From assembly GCF_030272615.1 (NCBI RefSeq), contig NC_081406.1, forward strand, positions 248,181,218 through 248,245,217: a DNA stretch of 64,000 nt. Direction: 5' to 3'. Below are positions 1 through 10,606 of this stretch, piece after piece. The notes below the pieces were generated by a model. The model did not search any database. It saw only the letters and a program-made list of their open reading frames with translations, and was not told the DNA's origin. Position 1 is the stretch's first letter; every line of letters starts with the position of its first letter. The stretch comes from Cryptomeria japonica. Its lineage: Eukaryota; Streptophyta; Pinopsida; Cupressales; Cupressaceae. A program made the position numbers and the translations under genes.

Positions 1-62
1 TTTCACTTTCCATTCTCACATCATGTTGAGCATTTTCATTATCACTTTCAACATTTTCACTT

Positions 63-266
63 TCAAAATCTACATTTTTCATTTTCAATAGCTTGTTCAA
101 CATTTTCAAATTCAATTTCCTCTTCACTTGAAGTAACATTAGCAATATTTAACATACCTTGTCTTCTCCTCCTATGACCTTCTCTATATCTTTCTCTATA
201 CACTTCAATTTGGTCATTTGAAAGCTTTATTTTGTGTTTAGACTTCTGATGACTACTACTCCCCAT
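63..266 (-). CDS. short hypothetical ORF, basic N-terminus and acidic tail
   Basis: An open frame of 67 codons with ATG at 266. The first half is rich in Lys/Arg/His (for example EGHRRRRQGM) and the second half is acidic (SSEEEIEFENVEQ). No domain is recognised. The downstream DNA on the same strand is low-complexity CATTTTCA-like repeat, so the acidic tail may be repeat-derived. It may be a piece of a transposon protein or a chance ORF. Confidence 0.15.
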   Translation of the reverse strand: MGSSSHQKSKHKIKLSNDQIEVYRERYREGHRRRRQGMLNIANVTSSEEEIEFENVEQAIENEKCRF

Positions 267-445
267 TTACCTCCACAAAGATGCTCCTAAATGATTCACA
301 ATGTAAGCATTGACTTTAAGAATCTCTCAAAAGCACAAATTTGTCTCAACCTGTCTAAACACCCGTGATTGTCGACAGAAACCAAAATCTGAAGAATGTG
401 GCCCATTGGAATCCATAGAATGCCCCACAAGGATCTTTTTAATTT

Positions 446-605
446 ACAGAAATCATATATCCGATATAATTGGATATCCGATTATATCAAATATCTGATT
501 TGAATGCATAAATTTGGGGTCCCAAAAATAATTCCCGTTGTTGCCTTGTTTTTTGTTGTTGCCACATTAATGGCAGTGGTAGAAATCGGATATCTAATTT
601 GAGTA
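446..605. repeat. GGATATCC / ATCGGATATC palindromic repeat cluster, left copy
   Basis: At least four near-palindromic copies of an ATCGGATATCCGAT-like motif lie in 160 bp (for example TTGGATATCCGATTATATC near 468-486 and AATCGGATATCTAATTTG near 585-602). The same motif returns at 2122-2158, on the other side of the GA tract and satellite. It could be the ends of one inserted repeat unit or an AT-rich satellite. Confidence 0.45.
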
Positions 606-674
606 CTCATATTTTAGAGAGAGATTAGAGGAGGGGGAGAGAGAGATTAGGGAATAGAGAGAGAGATTAGGGGA

Positions 675-745
<71 letters not shown>

Positions 746-824
746 GGAGAAAGGGGGAGAGAGAAATATTAGGGGAGAGGGGGAGAGAGACAGACAGATA
801 GATAGAGAGGGAGAGAAAGAGAGA

Positions 825-873
<49 letters not shown>

Positions 874-920
874 AGAGAGAGAGAGAGAGATTAGGAGAAA
901 GGGGGAGAGAGAAATATTAG

Positions 921-966
<46 letters not shown>

Positions 967-970
967 AGAG

Positions 971-1033
<63 letters not shown>

Positions 1034-1141
1034 GGGGATAGAGAGAGAAAGAGAGAGGGGGGAGAGAGAGAGAGAGAGAGAGATTAGGGGAGAGGGGAAG
1101 AGAGAGAGATTAGGAGAAAGGGAGAGAGAGAGAGAGACTAG

Positions 1142-1223
<82 letters not shown>

Positions 1224-1310
1224 TTAGGAGAGAGAGGAAGAGAGAGAGATTAGGAGAAAGGGAGAGAGAGAGAGATTAGGGGAGAGGGGGAGAGAGATTA
1301 GTGGAGAGGG
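605..1310. repeat. (GA)n microsatellite tract, about 0.7 kb
   Basis: Almost pure purine strand. Uninterrupted AG runs are broken by short spacers of the type ATTAGGGGAGAGGGG and ATTAGGAGAAAGGG, which recur several times. The interspersed spacers suggest amplification of a GA-plus-spacer unit rather than simple slippage of one dinucleotide. Confidence 0.9.
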
Positions 1311-1990
1311 GTCATATGACCCCTTAAGACCCATAATGACCCAATATGGTGTCATAAGGGGTCATATTGTGTCCTAAGGGATCATATGGTGTCTTAAAGG
1401 CTCATATGACAAAATATGACCCCTTAGGACACAATATGACCCCTTAGGACACAATATGACCCATAACGACATAATTTGGTGTCGTAAGGGGTCATATGTT
1501 GTCTTAAGGGGACATAGGACCCAATTTGACTTCGTAGGACACAATATGACCCATAACAATATTGTATAGTGTCGTAAAGGGTCATATTATGTCCTAAGGG
1601 GTCATATGGTGTCTTAAGGGATCATATGACACAATATGACCCCTTAGGACACAATATAACCCATAACGACACAATTTGGTGTCGTAAGGGGTCATATGGT
1701 GTCTTGAGGGGTCATAGGACACAATATGACCCCTTAGGACACTATAGGACCCATAATGACCCAATATGGTGTTATAAGGGGTCATATGGTATCCCATGAC
1801 CCCTTAGGACACCATATGACCCATAATGACACCATATGATGTCCTAATGTGTCAGAGTGTGTCATAAGGTGGCAAGATGAATCATTATTACAATATAAAA
1901 AGTAGTGCCAATACTGCTTACAAAAAATTAACACCTAAGGGGTCATATGGTGTCCTAAGAGGTCATAGCACACAATATGACCCCTTCCCC
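1310..1990. repeat. satellite, about 100-bp period, built from inverted 20-mers
   Basis: Degenerate tandem array. The marker GACCCATAA recurs at 1458, 1548, 1648 (AACCCATAA) and 1748, giving a period near 100 bp. Within a unit the block GGGGTCATATGGTGTCCTAA alternates with its reverse complement, so each unit can fold. The array at 27.1-28.6 kb is built from the same kind of block. ORFs read through it are repeat translations. Confidence 0.8.
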
Positions 1991-3000
1991 CTCCCCATCT
2001 CTCTCTCTCTCTCTAATATCATATACTAATATATTTATAAATTAATATATTGTATATATATTAATATATTAATAAACAATAGATTAATTATGTGCAAAAT
2101 TAGTTATTGAATTTACTTTTTAAAATCGGATATCTGATTGTATCGGATATCCGATTTCTTTTGTACAAATTTCAAATTTCAAATTTTGGCCCGGGTTTGC
2201 TTTGGGATTTGGCTTGGAAGTGACAAGCCTAGAAATTCAACTAAAAAAAAATGTTTTTCAGTTTTCCTTGATTTTCTAGACTTTACACTGGTGGTTGACA
2301 ACTTTTTTCATACCCAAAATTGATAAAACAAAAAGGGGTTTTTAAGGACGTTCTCATATTTCCAACAATATAAGGATTATCTTATTTCGACTTTAATAAA
2401 TAATTATTATTTATTTTCTAATTGAATTATGACAAAAGTCCTGATTGATAGACTGATTGAAAAACACTCATAACTTTCAAACAGTATAACATTTTTTGAA
2501 TCTGAAATATGTGTGACATCCCATTCTTCGTCTACTATAGGGAAAAATTAAAAAAAATTAAATTTCATAAGGTTTTGACCAAGTTAAGGTGGTCAGATGT
2601 AGGAATTTCTGAATTTCTGAAAAGTTGTAGTAAAAAATTCATAAATAATTATTTACTTTATAAAGAATTATAAATAAATATGTGTCACATACGACCATGA
2701 GTCTAATACTTATATTATAAATATTATAAAAAAATATGATGATTTGATTTTGATTAGGGTGGTCAGACATATGCCTACTTCTTATCTTTTTCCTAAAATT
2801 TTAGTACCACTGCATTGAAATTTGAAATTTTCATCAAATAGGATTTTTTTTTCCAAAAAACAACTAGTAGTTTAGAAATTACATTCAATTTTCTATAGAT
2901 TCTCTTCTTACATATTGAAAAAATAATTTTCATAAGTTATTCAAATTTTCATGTCAAGTTGCATAACTCTGAATTTCCTGAAATTCCATTTTCACTTAAG
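1991..3000. other. AT-rich spacer with second GGATATCC copy
   Basis: No coding potential is seen. Positions 2122-2158 carry two copies of the ATCGGATATC motif that also lies at 446-605. Two short related strings (AAGGTGGTCAGATGTAGG near 2587 and AGGGTGGTCAGACATATG near 2756) suggest an old LTR or repeat remnant. Confidence 0.5.
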
Positions 3001-3009
3001 GGCCTGTTT

Positions 3010-3335
3010 TGTCATACCATGATCCTGCACATACCCTTGTAGTCTCCATTGTTGCATCTTTCCACCCGTTCACCATCATTTGGAAAACCAATGACCTCTA
3101 AGATGTAATTTGGCATAACAACGAAGGAAATCCTCCCAATAGTCACAAAACCATTATGCCAAGAGCTGCAAAATCTTGTCGTCAAAGCTTTATTATATCC
3201 CTTGATCATTGGAAAGAAGGGGGTAAAACCAGCATTCTAAAACAACTCCCGAATCTCCTCATTGTCACAAAGCCCATCATAATTTTTAGGCTCAGTTTTC
3301 TCAAGAGGGCCCCCCATGTCGGAAGAAGGACAAAC
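3010..3335 (-). pseudogene. fragment of a plant transposon Gag-like protein
   Basis: On the minus strand, from about 3335 down to 3010, one frame reads as a protein with a single internal TAG. It contains the stretches NYDGLCDNEEIRELF, GFTPFFPMIKGYN, TTRFCSSWHNGFVTIGRI and NYILEVIGFPNDGERVER. The pattern 'phi-x-FCxSW-x-phi-Gxhxh...EVhGhPxxGER' is one I associate with plant retroelement-linked proteins of unknown function; this is memory, not a search. It lies just beyond the 3' side of the LINE and has no start or stop of its own, so it is a broken remnant. Confidence 0.35.
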
Positions 3336-3776
3336 AGAGCATAGATTATCTCTATGAAAGTGACCCAAGAAACAGCTCAGGTTCTTCACAATCATAGGAA
3401 AAAATAAAGAAATATTTTTGGAAATATAATTTTTTAGCTATTTCAAACCATTTTCATCACATGTGTAATTTCCTTTCAAATCATAAAACTTTAAGTCTCC
3501 ACAATAACAAAAAAATGTCACCTTTACTTCTAATAAAAACTCGATCTAAAAATATACATTCAGAATCATGAGCCTTAGTTCGCGTACCTGCCTCTAGAAT
3601 TTTCAGGTCCATGCCATCATCGTAATACAAAGTCTAGGTGGAAAAAGAATGCGTAAGCATAAAGTTCCAGATCACCCAAACCCTACCCGTCATACTATAG
3701 GGGGTCACATAATTTTTGAAATTTTGAAAAAAGGTGGTCATATAGAGAGAAACTCAAAACCCGACTGTTAAAACCC

Positions 3777-6700
3777 TTATTGATATCCATCCTTGTCCCC
3801 ATGTTTTCTTTTAAGCCTTTCACAAGAAAGAATCTCTTTAAGGTCCTTATAGGTTTCACTAAAGTTAAAAAATCTCCAATATGCACTAATTAAACCCTAA
3901 TTGGAAATAAGGTCGATGACCATATTTCTTTCCCTGTAGGTATGTTGAACAGTAATGTTCTCAAAAAGATTAAGGAGACATTTACAGTTGTTTATAATCC
4001 CTCTAATTTCCCAAGGGAGAGAAATATAGTTATTAAGATAGTAAATAATTTAAAGCTTTGAATCTCCTTCCAGGATTACTTTCTTCATCGAATTATGTTG
4101 AAGCCTAGAGAGGCCCATCTAGGCTGCCATAGCTTCAGCTCTATTACTCATGCCAATCCCCAAATTGGTGCCAAATCCTTTAATCAACCTTCCCCCGTGA
4201 TCTCTGATTAAGCCACCCACCCTAGATAAACCAAGGTCACCTTTAGAGAAGCCATCAAAATTACACTTGAACCAACCCGAATCCGGAGGGAGCCAAGTGC
4301 AACATTTTCTCAGTAACAAGTTATTCCAATTGAGTTTCAAGAAGTTGTGTTGAATACCCCATTTTTTATTAAGTGTAGGTCCAGTAGAGTAGGTGAGACC
4401 TTAGAGATACCTTGGGAGACCGTATTGACATTCTCTCTTGCTATTTTATGATGTCAAAGAGAACATTAATGTTTCTCCCTTCTTCTCTAAAAACTCTGTT
4501 ATTTCATTCCTTCTAGATGTTCCAGGCTATAATTGGGGGAATTTGAAGCCACAGATTCTTAGCAACAAGGTGAGAGTAGGGGTTCATAGTCCACGAAATC
4601 ATGAAATTTTTCATGGTTTTGGGATGGATCCAATTAATTTTCAAATCCTTCAGTATAGTCTCCCAAATTTCCAAAGCATACCTACAATGTATAAAAATAT
4701 GATCTATACTTTCCATGTCCTTATAAAAAATCTCACATTTTTTGGTGAAGGAGAAGCCCCTCTTGTTAAGATTATCAATAGTTAGAATCCTCCCATGAGT
4801 CGTAGCCCACAAAAAATAGTTAATTTTAGGAATTAGGCCTTTGATCTAGATTTCTTTCCAATTGAAATTCTCTGCAGTATCTTCCTCCATATCCTAGTAA
4901 GCCGATTTGACAGTGAAGGTACCAATAGAATTGATTTTTCATATCGATTTGTCCTCCATATAAGAGGAAAAAAGGAAATAGTCAGGTAGAAGATCTAAGA
5001 GCCCCTTAGCCTCTATCATAAGCTAATCTTTAACCTTCATCGAAATCTCAGAACAATTAGTGACAATCTCTGTCATATTTTTCCAAGCCGCTCTCTACCC
5101 TTGCCACACAATGTAGTAATGAACTTTCACCCCGTAGCATCTACTTAGGAAGGCATAAATGTGTCTAATATGTGGGAGATCACTGAGAGCCTGGCGGTGA
5201 ACCCAAACATATTGCTAGAAGTTAGTTCTTTTCTCATTAACTATAATGATTTTGCCATTCTTTTTTATGACTATTCTAGTTTTAGCAACATTGTTCCAAA
5301 TGGAGGAACCATAAGGTAGCTCTATTAAGTTTATAAAATTATCAGACCTCTAAGTATGAAGGTACTTAGCACACAAAATGCTGGTCCAATCTTTCACCTC
5401 TTCAGATAATTGCTATCCAATTTTAGTTAATGGGGCTCTATTGAAGGTTTTGATTTTTCTTATACCAAGTCCCCCCTCCCTCACAGGTCTACACACTTTC
5501 TCCCAAGAAACCAGGGAAATTATATTTCTTTCTTCAGTGCCCGACCTGAGGGACCTTTTTTGGATTCTTTCAATCTTTATAGCCACGATTAGCTTATCAA
5601 GTAGGGGTTTTATTCTAAAGCACTTTAGAGAGGATCTTGTAGATTGTGTTACAAAGACTAATAGGTCTGAAGTCTTTGGTGGAAACAACATTATCATGTT
5701 TAGGGATTAAAGCAATAAAAGTGGCATTGATCTGTTTAAGGAATTTACCAATTCTAAAGAACTCCTTAACTACATTGAAGACATCAACTCCCATGACATC
5801 CCAGTGGTCTTGGAAGAAGGTAGGGGGAAACCCATCTGGCCTCGGGGCCTTGCAAGGGGCAAAGGAGAACAAAATAGTCTACACCTCCTGCATAGTAACC
5901 TTTTCAATCAACATAGATAAGTCCTCGGCCCTAATAACTTCAGGGATAACATCCAAGAGATTGTGAGGGTCTTGGAAACCACTTTGGCCATTATGAGTGT
6001 TTAGGCTAAGGAATTCAATGAAAAGAGTAGTCATTTCATCCTCATCCTCCACCATAGTACCATCCTCGTTGAAGAGTTTCCTAATTTTATTTCTACTTTT
6101 GTTCTTCATAGTAGATTGGTGGAAAAACTTAGTGTTTTTATCACCTTCATTTAGCCACTGTATCCTTGATTTTTGTTTCCAAAACACCTCTTCCTTTCTG
6201 TTAAGGAGAAGTCATTGATTTATCAATTCCACTTCCTCTTCATAATTTTTACCTAAAGCAGTCTTCTCTTCAATCTTAGTTTGTATATTCCCCAGCTCAT
6301 AGATAATGGCTTTTTTTTGTTCAAATATATTCTCGAAGGAGTACCGATTCCAACCCTTAACCTTGTCTTTGACAAGTTTAAGTTTTTGAGAAATTTAGTA
6401 CATAGGAGTGCTCAAAACTGGAACATTCCATCATTGATCCACAAGCATTCTAAAATTCAGGTGATGAGACCACATTTTCTCATACCTGAATGGGTAACAT
6501 TTGTGTTCACACAGGTCGTCCATCACCAAGAGGATTGCATTATGATCAAACCATGATCTGGGAAATGAGTAGAGGGAAAAGGAATCAAAGTTCTCCAAAT
6601 TACTGGAGACTAACACCCTATCCAACCAAACCTAAATCAGATTTTTCCCAAGACACTAATTAGACCAAGTGAAATTAGAAACATTGAGGTTAATGTCCAT

Positions 6701-7222
6701 CAAACCAGAGGAGGAGATAAAATCCACTAGGTCAGTCATACTCTCCGAATAGTTTTCACCACCACTATCTTTCTTAGAAGGGTACAAAGGGGAGTTGAAA
6801 TCTCCCACTACCATCTATAGGTCATTCTTCTGATTGCCAATGAGAAAACATAAAGAGGAACAAAGACGAGCTCTAGACGACCTAGCATTAGGGGCATAAA
6901 CATTAACAAGGTACCATTGGATTTGGGTTCTATGATTTTTCATCCTGACAACCAGACAATTATTTTATGAGTGAATCAGTGAGCCTTTAAAAAACGTAGT
7001 GGTCCAGAGGGTGGTAAATCCCCCAAAAGCACCACTAGAGTCACAATTTAGGAAGGAAGAAGCAACCCAAAAGTAGTTAGTAGCCTTCTGAAAAATATCC
7101 TTATTCATTTTAGTTTCTTGATTCAGTAAAATATCAACCTTTTGCTCCATAAGCTTACATCTTAACATATGTTGTTTTATCGGGCTGTTTAAACCCCAAA
7201 CATTCTAGGAGAGGATTTTCAT
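3777..7222 (-). pseudogene. LINE ORF2: endonuclease, truncated RT, zf-RVT, RNase H
   Basis: ATG at 7222 opens MKILS, then TAG where plant L1 endonucleases have Trp (MKILSWN). Endonuclease landmarks follow: LNQETK (E), VVGDFNSPL (D, with an upstream stop), RLDRVLVS-like WLDRVLVS, and WFDHNAIL (H). The RT begins with CKAPRPDGFPPTFF and FRPISLCNTIYKILSKVL at about 5872-5615, but the next readable part is IKIERIQKRSLRSGTEE (about 5575), which belongs to the RT thumb; the YADD core is absent. zf-RVT lies at about 4812-4513 (DHIFIHCRYALEIWE). RNase H runs from 4290 to 3777 with FDGFSKG, RAEAMAA, LEGDSKL and the distal acidic residue in MVIDLISN, interrupted by TAG/TAA stops. Confidence 0.85.
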
Positions 7223-7287
7223 AAAAAATAAAAAACATAAAAGACAACTCTGCTCACCTGAATAGAGGCAAACCCAACACAGGGATA

Positions 7288-8955
7288 TTAAGTTTTCTTC
7301 TTTTTATTCTCTGAGAGCCCTTCCAAGGTCATTTGTTTCCCTAACACTTCCTCTCATTTTGCATCCTTTTGTCTAGCGTCTCTCAAAGAAGGTCTTCCAG
7401 CTTTACTGTTGCCTCCCACATCCACTTTTTTCTTCTTTTTACTCTTAGTGGCAATTTGTGTCCACTCTTTATCTTCCTTGTCATCTTCAACTAGCCAAAA
7501 CTTTGACTTAGTTGGTGGAGGGGTGGAAGAGAATCCCAGAATGTGTAGATTTTCCTTAAGGTTACCAAACCCTCCATGGTTTTCTTTTTTAGGAGTTAAC
7601 AACTAGTTTTCCTAGTTGACATTCTCTTTGTTTTGTGAGAGGAAATGATCTCCAACAATTATAATTGAGTCTTCTTTAGGATTAGTAGTCACATTCTTCT
7701 CATGTCCTTGCTTCTGGCTCAAGTCAATAAATAGCTCATTGTTCCCTGAAGTCTCCATGACCAAGTAACAATCCTTAGGAGGATTAAAAGGCAATGGAGG
7801 ATCTACACTTGATGCCTCATTCCCAGAGGAGGACATCATATGGTCACCTAGTTTCTTCTTCTTATCCTTAAGAAAGTTACTTTTAATATCCTTATTGGAG
7901 GGACCGTTCAACACTATGGGGGCTTGTACTAGATGATTCTCAGCCTTATTGATTTTCTCTTCTTCCAACACTTCCATACTTTTAGGGTTCAGTTGTTTAT
8001 GGTTGTCATTTATTTTTCAGGTCGAACTAAGATGTCTAGAACAACCACAACTTTGGCAGAAGGCTTTGGAATTCTCATACTCAATGGGTTGAACCCAAGA
8101 GCCCAACTTAGAGAGTTGGAGGGTAACCTTGGTAGGTAACACTGAGTTGATAGCAACATTCACACAGACCTGCACAAATAGTAAATATGATCTACATTGT
8201 GTTACACTATCAATAGCAAGAAACTTCCCGAAGGAGTCCATAGTCCCTTTGAGAATCTCCAAATTTCATAACTCAAGTGGTAAACCAAGGAGATGGATCC
8301 ACATGGGGGCCATAGCACAAAGATCAGCCTAGGGATCAAGTTTAGGTTTCCATTTGTAGAAGGAGAGGAAAATAATGTTCCCATAGGTCCAAGGCCCATC
8401 CATGAGAATACTAGCTAAATCAGATTGATTAGTGAAGCTGAAGAGGAAGAGGCCATTAGCCATAGTGCTGGAGGGCACACTTCCTTTCAACCTCCATCTA
8501 ATAGCAACCCATTTTTTCACCAAGTCAAGAGAAGGACGAAATGCCAGAAAATTCCCAATGAAGGAGAGGCAGAGTTTAGCAATAGCTGAGTTAACTAACA
8601 CATCAGGTACCTCCACCTGATGTGCACTAACCACACATTTAGCCTGAGAAGAAGGAGTGTCAGAATATTTCCCCATCTTTGTAGGGATTTCACCCCAGAG
8701 TTTCTTAGCATAGGTCGAAGATTCAAGTTCTGTAAAAAGGTCAAAACAATACTAAGGAGAACAAGGGCGACATGAAGAAATTGCCACCAAAGGGTCCTCC
8801 AGAAAAGAAAGGCAGTCATGTGGAACAAGGATATGGGACCAAACCTATTGGAAATCCCATAAAGACCCCCCTAGCTTCAGATATAGGAAAACTAGAGGGA
8901 GACAAGCAACAAAAAAGGAACCGCTAGCCTGAAGCGGCTGATAGAACGCCGCCAT
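7288..8955 (-). pseudogene. LINE ORF1, DUF4283 domain plus Cys-rich knuckle
   Basis: The frame opens at ATG 8955 (MAAFYQPLQASG) and stays recognisable to a TAA at 7288 despite about five in-frame stops and shifts. The DUF4283-like part (about 8676-8100) shows ALVKKW-type and FTNQSDLASILMDGPWTYG segments, then HLLGLPLEL, then SFGKFLAIDSVT. It is followed by KAFCQSCGCSRH, a partly degraded zinc knuckle at about 8030. A charged linker (7977-7354) with poly-Lys stretches completes the protein. In plant L1 elements this protein binds element RNA. One stop reads as Trp changed to TGA in the PLEL(W)NLEI segment. Confidence 0.75.
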
Positions 8956-8990
8956 GAGAGACAGTCAGAAAGAGCTTCATAAATTTTTTT

Positions 8991-9314
8991 TTCAATTCAT
9001 TGCATTCAATGTATAAACTTGAAGTTGAAACAAAAGTGATTCAATATTTTCTACAATACAACAATCAACAATTGAACTCAACAGTCCCCTACTAGATCTA
9101 TTCTTTCTAACAATCCTAGGAAAGGATCTTTATAAATTTAATGTTTTAATCAAGCAATAACAAACTTTTTTATATTTTTTTTATTGTTATGTAATAGTTG
9201 TATGTATACATTTTGTCTTTCTATGTCAAAATTTTATCAAAAAAAAAATCATATTAGCTATCACATAATATGTTAAATACAATTGTTCATATACATGATA
9301 CACAATTTTATAAC
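8991..9314. other. AT-rich spacer between LINE and Gypsy-1
   Basis: About 320 bp of AT-rich DNA with short T runs. No ORF, repeat or promoter that I can support. It contains the left target site ATAAG of Gypsy-1 at its right edge (9315-9319). Confidence 0.6.
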
Positions 9315-9319
9315 ATAAG

Positions 9320-10583
9320 TGTAGCGTCGTAAAATTGTGACACTTGCAATTTCAACTGCATTTGGGTCTTCATGATGGCGGCGCAACATTGAACCTGAAT
9401 GGAGACCTCGAAACCTGTTTATGACATCAAAAACTGCATCTTTCTGCACCTTGGCCTGATCCTCCTTGCACCTTGCTGTACCGGGAGGTGGGACCATGGC
9501 GCCCAGCACCCTGGTCCTTCAGGACCATGGTGCCTAGCACCCTAGTCCATCGGGACCATGGCACCCAGCGCCCTAGTCCCTGGCCCTATTTTGGGCCCGG
9601 TCTCTTATTGGGCATCGGGTCTTCAAGTTTGCAATTTGGAAAATAATGCTCCTAGGTCAGCCTAAGGTCGGAAAAATTAGTCTCCTAACCCTAATTGACA
9701 AGTATATAAACTACATTTCCCCTCCCAGGATTGGAGGAGGGCGAAACATATGTGTGCAAGATGCGAAAGTGATAGGCAAACATTCAAACATTCAAACATT
9801 CAAGCATTCAAGCATTCCTTCAAGCAATTGAGCATTCTAGGTCTCCATTCTAGGCTAGGTGTTGCATTCAAGACAAGGATTCAACCATTGAAAAGGAGAT
9901 CACCTACAACATACAACATACAACATCATTACACCTTCGCATGTAAGAATACAAACATTCTTACAACAAGGTATCAGTACTTGATTACATTACAAACACT
10001 TACATTTATAGCATTCTCATTTCTTGGTTAATTCCAAAACCGGGGTTTGACCAAAAGGCAAACCCCTAATCCCTAACCCCCCAATCATCCTCTCTTTTTT
10101 GTGTGTAGGTTGCAGGTACGCGGCTGTAATTGAAGATCTGGAATCCTTGTGCAAAGACGAACAGATCCCCCTTCATTTCACAGATTTTTCGGAGGACCGT
10201 GTGCACTTCGGGTGCCATCGTCCCGTCAACTTTTAGTCAAACTTGCAGGACAGCATCGTCTCAACATTTTATTGCTAATTTCAGGTCCGTAGCTTCATCC
10301 CGTGTCCCTATCTCCGTCTACAAGCGAATCTTTCTTACTTTTACATACACTCCTAGTTCAATCCTTTCTACCTACATTCTTTACAAAAGAGGGTATCATT
10401 GATGTCTCAACCCTTGAAACTCATTTAGAATTCAATCTTGCATTGTGTGGGATTGGATCTTGTGGGTTTCAACCCCTCTTTTGAATGTAAAGTCTCTCCT
10501 AAGTGAAAACCGTCAATCCTAGTGACCTCCTTTCTCTCTCCATGGAGTGGGGGATCACCTAGGGTTCGATTTTCCGCTTTACA
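9320..10583 (+). repeat. Gypsy-1 5' LTR
   Basis: 1264 bp, TG...CA ends. U3 includes three copies of a ~31-bp GC-rich unit at about 9490-9590. The TATA box TATATAAA lies at 9703-9710, followed by CATTCAAA-type short repeats at about 9779-9815, which would fall near the start of the transcript. It is very similar to the 3' LTR but about 59 bp shorter, the difference being two GC-rich units. Confidence 0.93.
9701..9712 (+). promoter_or_regulatory. LTR TATA box of Gypsy-1
   Basis: AGTATATAAACT sits about 380 bp into the LTR, downstream of the GC-rich tandem units. The same box is kept in the 3' LTR at 16490-16501. It is the likely core promoter; transcription would then start near 9735. Confidence 0.65.
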
Positions 10584-10585
10584 TT

Positions 10586-10606
10586 TTGGTGAACCCGACG
10601 TGAACA
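10586..10606 (+). promoter_or_regulatory. primer-binding site candidate of Gypsy-1
   Basis: TTGGTGAACCCGACGTGAAC begins three bases after the LTR end, the usual position of a PBS. It is not the initiator-Met type used by the Copia elements here. I cannot assign the tRNA from memory. Confidence 0.55.

Larger units (their letters stand above)
3777..8990 (-). mobile_element. decayed L1-type non-LTR retrotransposon (LINE)
   Basis: Two ORFs in LINE order are read on the minus strand: ORF1 (DUF4283 plus Cys-rich knuckle) at 8955-7288 and ORF2 (endonuclease, RT, zf-RVT, RNase H) at 7222-3777. A GC-richer 5' leader begins just above 8955. The 3' UTR probably continues below 3777, but I could not place a poly-A tail or target-site duplication, so the 3' limit given is the end of ORF2. 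Both ORFs carry several stops, and the core of the RT is missing. Confidence 0.85.

Noticed and set aside
1374-1797. Two minus-strand ORFs with repeated SYDPLRHHMTP-like peptides
   Set aside because: They follow the ~100-bp satellite period exactly; codon-like order comes from tandem repetition.
3012-3209. Part of the LINE
   Set aside because: The peptide (TTRFCSSWHNGFVTIGRI) is not a LINE domain and lies beyond the RNase H end; listed as a separate fragment.
4438-4785. 115-codon plus-strand ORF and other plus-strand ORFs at 4.4-8.6 kb
   Set aside because: Antisense shadows of LINE ORF1/ORF2, whose minus-strand frames carry recognisable domains.
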